A stretch of 16,875 nucleotides of DNA from JAAYDY01 sp964500225 (lineage in GTDB: Bacteria > Planctomycetota > Phycisphaerae > FEN-1346 > JAACEH01). This document shows positions 16,586-16,875 of this stretch, one piece after another (the first letter of the stretch is position 1; each line of letters begins with the position of its first letter). The notes under the pieces are model-generated. The model was not told the DNA's origin. It did no database searches and saw only the letters and a list, made by a program, of their open reading frames with translations. A program made the position numbers and the translations under genes. The stretch lies in assembly GCA_964500225.1 (NCBI GenBank), contig CAZCOA010000052.1:1-16875 (forward strand). Direction: 5' to 3'.

Positions 16586-16696
16586 TCCTTGTCGGCTTGA
16601 CTTGCCCACGAAGGGCGGCTCGCTGTGCCGGCAGGGGCCCCCGGGCAGGCCGCTGAGGACCAACGAGGCCTTTGTTTCGTAAGGTAGTCGCTGCCT

Positions 16697-16875
16697 ATGG
16701 ATCACGCTGCCGCCACGTTGAAGATCCCGTCCGAAGTGGGCGATATGAGGATCGTGCAGGACGCCATTTTGCAGCGCATGCACGACGCCGGATTCAACGG
16801 CGATTCCTGTTTTGCCGTCAAGCTCGCCCTCGAAGAATCACTCGTCAACGCCGTCAAGCACGGCAACCACTTCGA
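16697..16875 (+). CDS. RsbW-like anti-sigma regulatory factor (Ser/Thr kinase), 3' truncated
   Basis: Only the first 59 codons lie in the window. They show the start of a GHKL-type ATPase of the RsbW/SpoIIAB class: after a short strand (ATLKIPSE) and helix comes FAVKLALEESLVNAVKHGN (38-56), the family N box with the Asn that holds Mg-ATP. Such proteins bind a sigma factor or phosphorylate an anti-anti-sigma protein in partner-switching control. The start has only a weak ribosome site (AAGGTAG, 9 bases upstream). The gene is divergent from the kinase gene. An RsbV-like or PP2C partner may lie further right; that cannot be seen here. Confidence 0.85.
   Translation, partial: MDHAAATLKIPSEVGDMRIVQDAILQRMHDAGFNGDSCFAVKLALEESLVNAVKHGNHF

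Noticed and set aside
16505..16783. A 92-codon minus-strand frame upstream of the kinase
   Set aside because: It overlaps the rightward promoter and the N-terminal coding region of the anti-sigma factor gene, with no motif seen.

Overview
The window is GC-rich, tightly packed bacterial DNA with no insertion sequence, phage gene or CRISPR array. Several features together suggest a member of Planctomycetota or a related PVC-type lineage: a large glycoside-hydrolase-like protein next to a Gfo/Idh/MocA oxidoreductase, a membrane-anchored phosphodiester-glycosidase-domain protein, a sigma-54 two-component system, an RsbW-type anti-sigma factor, and an unusual PurF homologue. This placement is an inference from gene content and is not secure.

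Left part (1-3580). A strong leftward promoter at 101-129 fires out of the window, perhaps into a leaderless gene cut by the edge. A tRNA-Gly(CCC) gene with encoded CCA has its own extended -10 promoter. It converges on carB (minus strand), the large subunit of carbamoyl-phosphate synthetase, with one hairpin terminator between them. No carA is present.

Middle-left (3581-7690). A 469-base divergent regulatory region carries a carB promoter and a rightward promoter. The rightward promoter drives three genes: a PurF-like phosphoribosyltransferase, a BioD-like/DRTGG P-loop protein, and a FolD. The PurF homologue keeps the PRPP loop and four Fe-S-type cysteines, but it lacks the nucleophilic Cys and apparently the other glutamine-site residues. 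The FolD has Gln in place of the catalytic Lys and Glu in place of the folate-contacting Asp. Three linked genes with two altered active sites are the best candidate here for undescribed C1 or nucleotide chemistry.

Middle-right (7823-13246). Next come a membrane-anchored phosphodiester glycosidase domain protein, a 993-residue GH106-like glycoside hydrolase without a signal peptide, and a Gfo/Idh/MocA oxidoreductase that ends in a strong terminator. The last two look like a small intracellular sugar-catabolic pair.

Right part (13247-16875). A sensor kinase and an NtrC-type, sigma-54-activating response regulator are translationally coupled on the minus strand. Just downstream of them, on the same strand, is a near-perfect sigma-54 promoter with an IHF-like site and a dyad element upstream. 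It faces about 165 bases of non-coding, hairpin-rich DNA that ends in a terminator-like structure. This matches the layout of sigma-54-dependent regulatory RNA loci such as cbrAB-crcZ or luxO-qrr1, and I propose a new small RNA here. Divergent from the kinase, a sigma-70-type promoter leads to the start of an RsbW-like anti-sigma factor cut by the window edge.
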